Shown one piece after another: positions 34,748-35,524 of a stretch of 35,524 bases of DNA. The stretch is from the NCBI GenBank assembly GCA_009787135.1, contig WRGP01000253.1, positions 1-35,524 on the forward strand. The letters run 5' to 3'. The stretch is from Bacillota bacterium. GTDB taxonomy: Bacteria; Bacillota; Clostridia; Christensenellales; Aristaeellaceae. The notes under the pieces are model-generated. The model did not search any database. It was given only the letters and a program-made list of their open reading frames with translations, and was not told the DNA's origin. Each line of letters begins with the position of its first letter. The stretch's first letter is position 1. The position numbers and the translations under genes are program-made.

Positions 34748-35524
34748 TTACGCCTCATCCTTTGGGCCGGTGTTCTGCGCGCCGCTGTTCTCTGGCGGCC
34801 TGCGCCGCCTTCTTGGCGTGGGCGTCGTGGGGTCTTCGTGGTCCGGTTCAACGGGCGGAGGCGCCACGGGCATGATGGGGCGCTGTGCTGCCGCGGGTGC
34901 TTGCGGAGGCCGCGCATAGGGGTTTTGCGGCGCGGGGACAACAGGCTTTGCCGTCTCTCCCGCCGGCGCGGCGGGCGTTTCGGGCGGCTTTGCGGCTGTG
35001 CCGTTCACGGGCTTTCCATCCACCTGCGCGCGCGGCAGGGGAGAGGTAACGTCCTGTATCTGTACGCCCGGCTGCCGCGGGGCAGCCTGCCCCTGCGGAC
35101 GCATGTAGGGATTGGCGGCGGGCTTGGCCTGCGTTTCCTGTTTGGCTTGCGCGCCTGCTACCCCCGGCTTGGCCTGTGCCGCCGGCGCTCCCGGCTTTGC
35201 CGGCGCGCCGGGCGGTGTGGTCGGCGGAACGGGCCTGCGCACGGCGGGCTTCGCCCCGTTTTCACCTTGCTGTGCCTGCGCCCTGCGTTTTTCGTCTGCC
35301 AGGCGCTTTGCCTGCACCTGGGATTGCTTGCGCCGCGCCTTATTATAGACGGAGTACCCGTACAACCCGCCCGCGACAATCACCAGCAGCACCACCAGCG
35401 CCAACAGCAGGCCGGGCGGGGAGAAGCCGCTGTTTTCCGTGGGGAAGGCCGGGGCAGGCGGAAGAAGCGTCGCGTCCGGGTCCGATGTCGGCAGCAGGTC
35501 GCCGAACAACTCGCCAGGGGGGGG
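34748..35524 (-). CDS. Proline/alanine-rich membrane protein, 5' end outside window
   Basis: At least 258 codons are visible and the frame is still open at the window edge. A TTG at 35509 could start it, but no ribosome site is seen, and the upstream codons (Pro, Gly, Glu) continue smoothly, so it probably extends further. One membrane segment (LLLALVVLLVIVAGGLYGYSVY) lies near the visible start, followed by a basic stretch (KARRKQSQVQAKR). The rest is a low-complexity chain rich in Pro, Ala, Lys and Gln, with repeats such as NPYMRPQ and NPYARPP. It ends in TPRRRRRPPENSG. It looks like a membrane-bound linker or the tail of a larger envelope protein. No domain is recognised. Confidence 0.65.
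   Translation of the reverse strand, partial: PPPGELFGDLLPTSDPDATLLPPAPAFPTENSGFSPPGLLLALVVLLVIVAGGLYGYSVYNKARRKQSQVQAKRLADEKRRAQAQQGENGAKPAVRRPVPPTTPPGAPAKPGAPAAQAKPGVAGAQAKQETQAKPAANPYMRPQGQAAPRQPGVQIQDVTSPLPRAQVDGKPVNGTAAKPPETPAAPAGETAKPVVPAPQNPYARPPQAPAAAQRPIMPVAPPPVEPDHEDPTTPTPRRRRRPPENSGAQNTGPKDEA

Overview
The window looks like chromosome from a spore-forming, high-GC member of the Clostridia. Supporting signs are two α/β-type small acid-soluble spore proteins, a σI/RsgI pair, Rex, both Lon and LonB, and low-GC-Gram-positive-style promoters and Shine-Dalgarno sites in GC-rich coding sequence. Christensenellales or a relative is a reasonable guess, but the sequence alone does not settle it.

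Layout. (1) 1-1.6 kb: remnant of a GntR/ABC-2 transporter operon whose permease is broken. (2) 1.8-8.5 kb, mostly + strand: class II aldolase, a secreted β-propeller-like protein, a GNAT relic, then rex, a VanW/G5 envelope protein, a DUF5680 protein and a phosphodiester-glycosidase (NAGPA-type) surface protein. (3) 8.6-19.0 kb, - strand: a DEDDh exonuclease with a zinc-binding tail, a J-domain/TPR protein, and the protein quality-control block tig-clpP-clpX-lonB-lon-engB. (4) 19.3-23.2 kb: tandem SASP genes, an HTH-membrane regulator, sigI-rsgI with a divergent small secreted protein, and an HPr-like protein without the usual histidine. (5) 23.3-29.0 kb, - strand: an FMN-binding lipoprotein, an unknown anchored protein, a LysM relic, a mannitol-dehydrogenase-family oxidoreductase, recF and dnaN. 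(6) 29.2-29.85 kb: a DUF1858 gene and a cluster of DnaA boxes beside an A-rich tract, which I read as oriC. (7) 29.85-35.5 kb: galM, then a - strand set with a metallophosphoesterase, GNAT, small membrane protein, a degenerate GH2-like protein and a proline-rich membrane protein cut by the window edge.

Two signals stand out. Between sigI and the small secreted gene lie two back-to-back copies of CCCTATG-N17-CGTA, one facing each gene, mirrored about an A/T tract. This fits a divergent pair of σI-type promoters and places the secreted protein in the sigI regulon. Second, the putative oriC lies next to dnaN-recF, but dnaA is absent from both sides within the window, unlike the usual dnaA-dnaN arrangement.

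The window also holds several gene relics (ABC-2 permease, GNAT C-terminus, LysM C-terminus, a probably frameshifted secreted protein). Each sits in a gap between intact genes.
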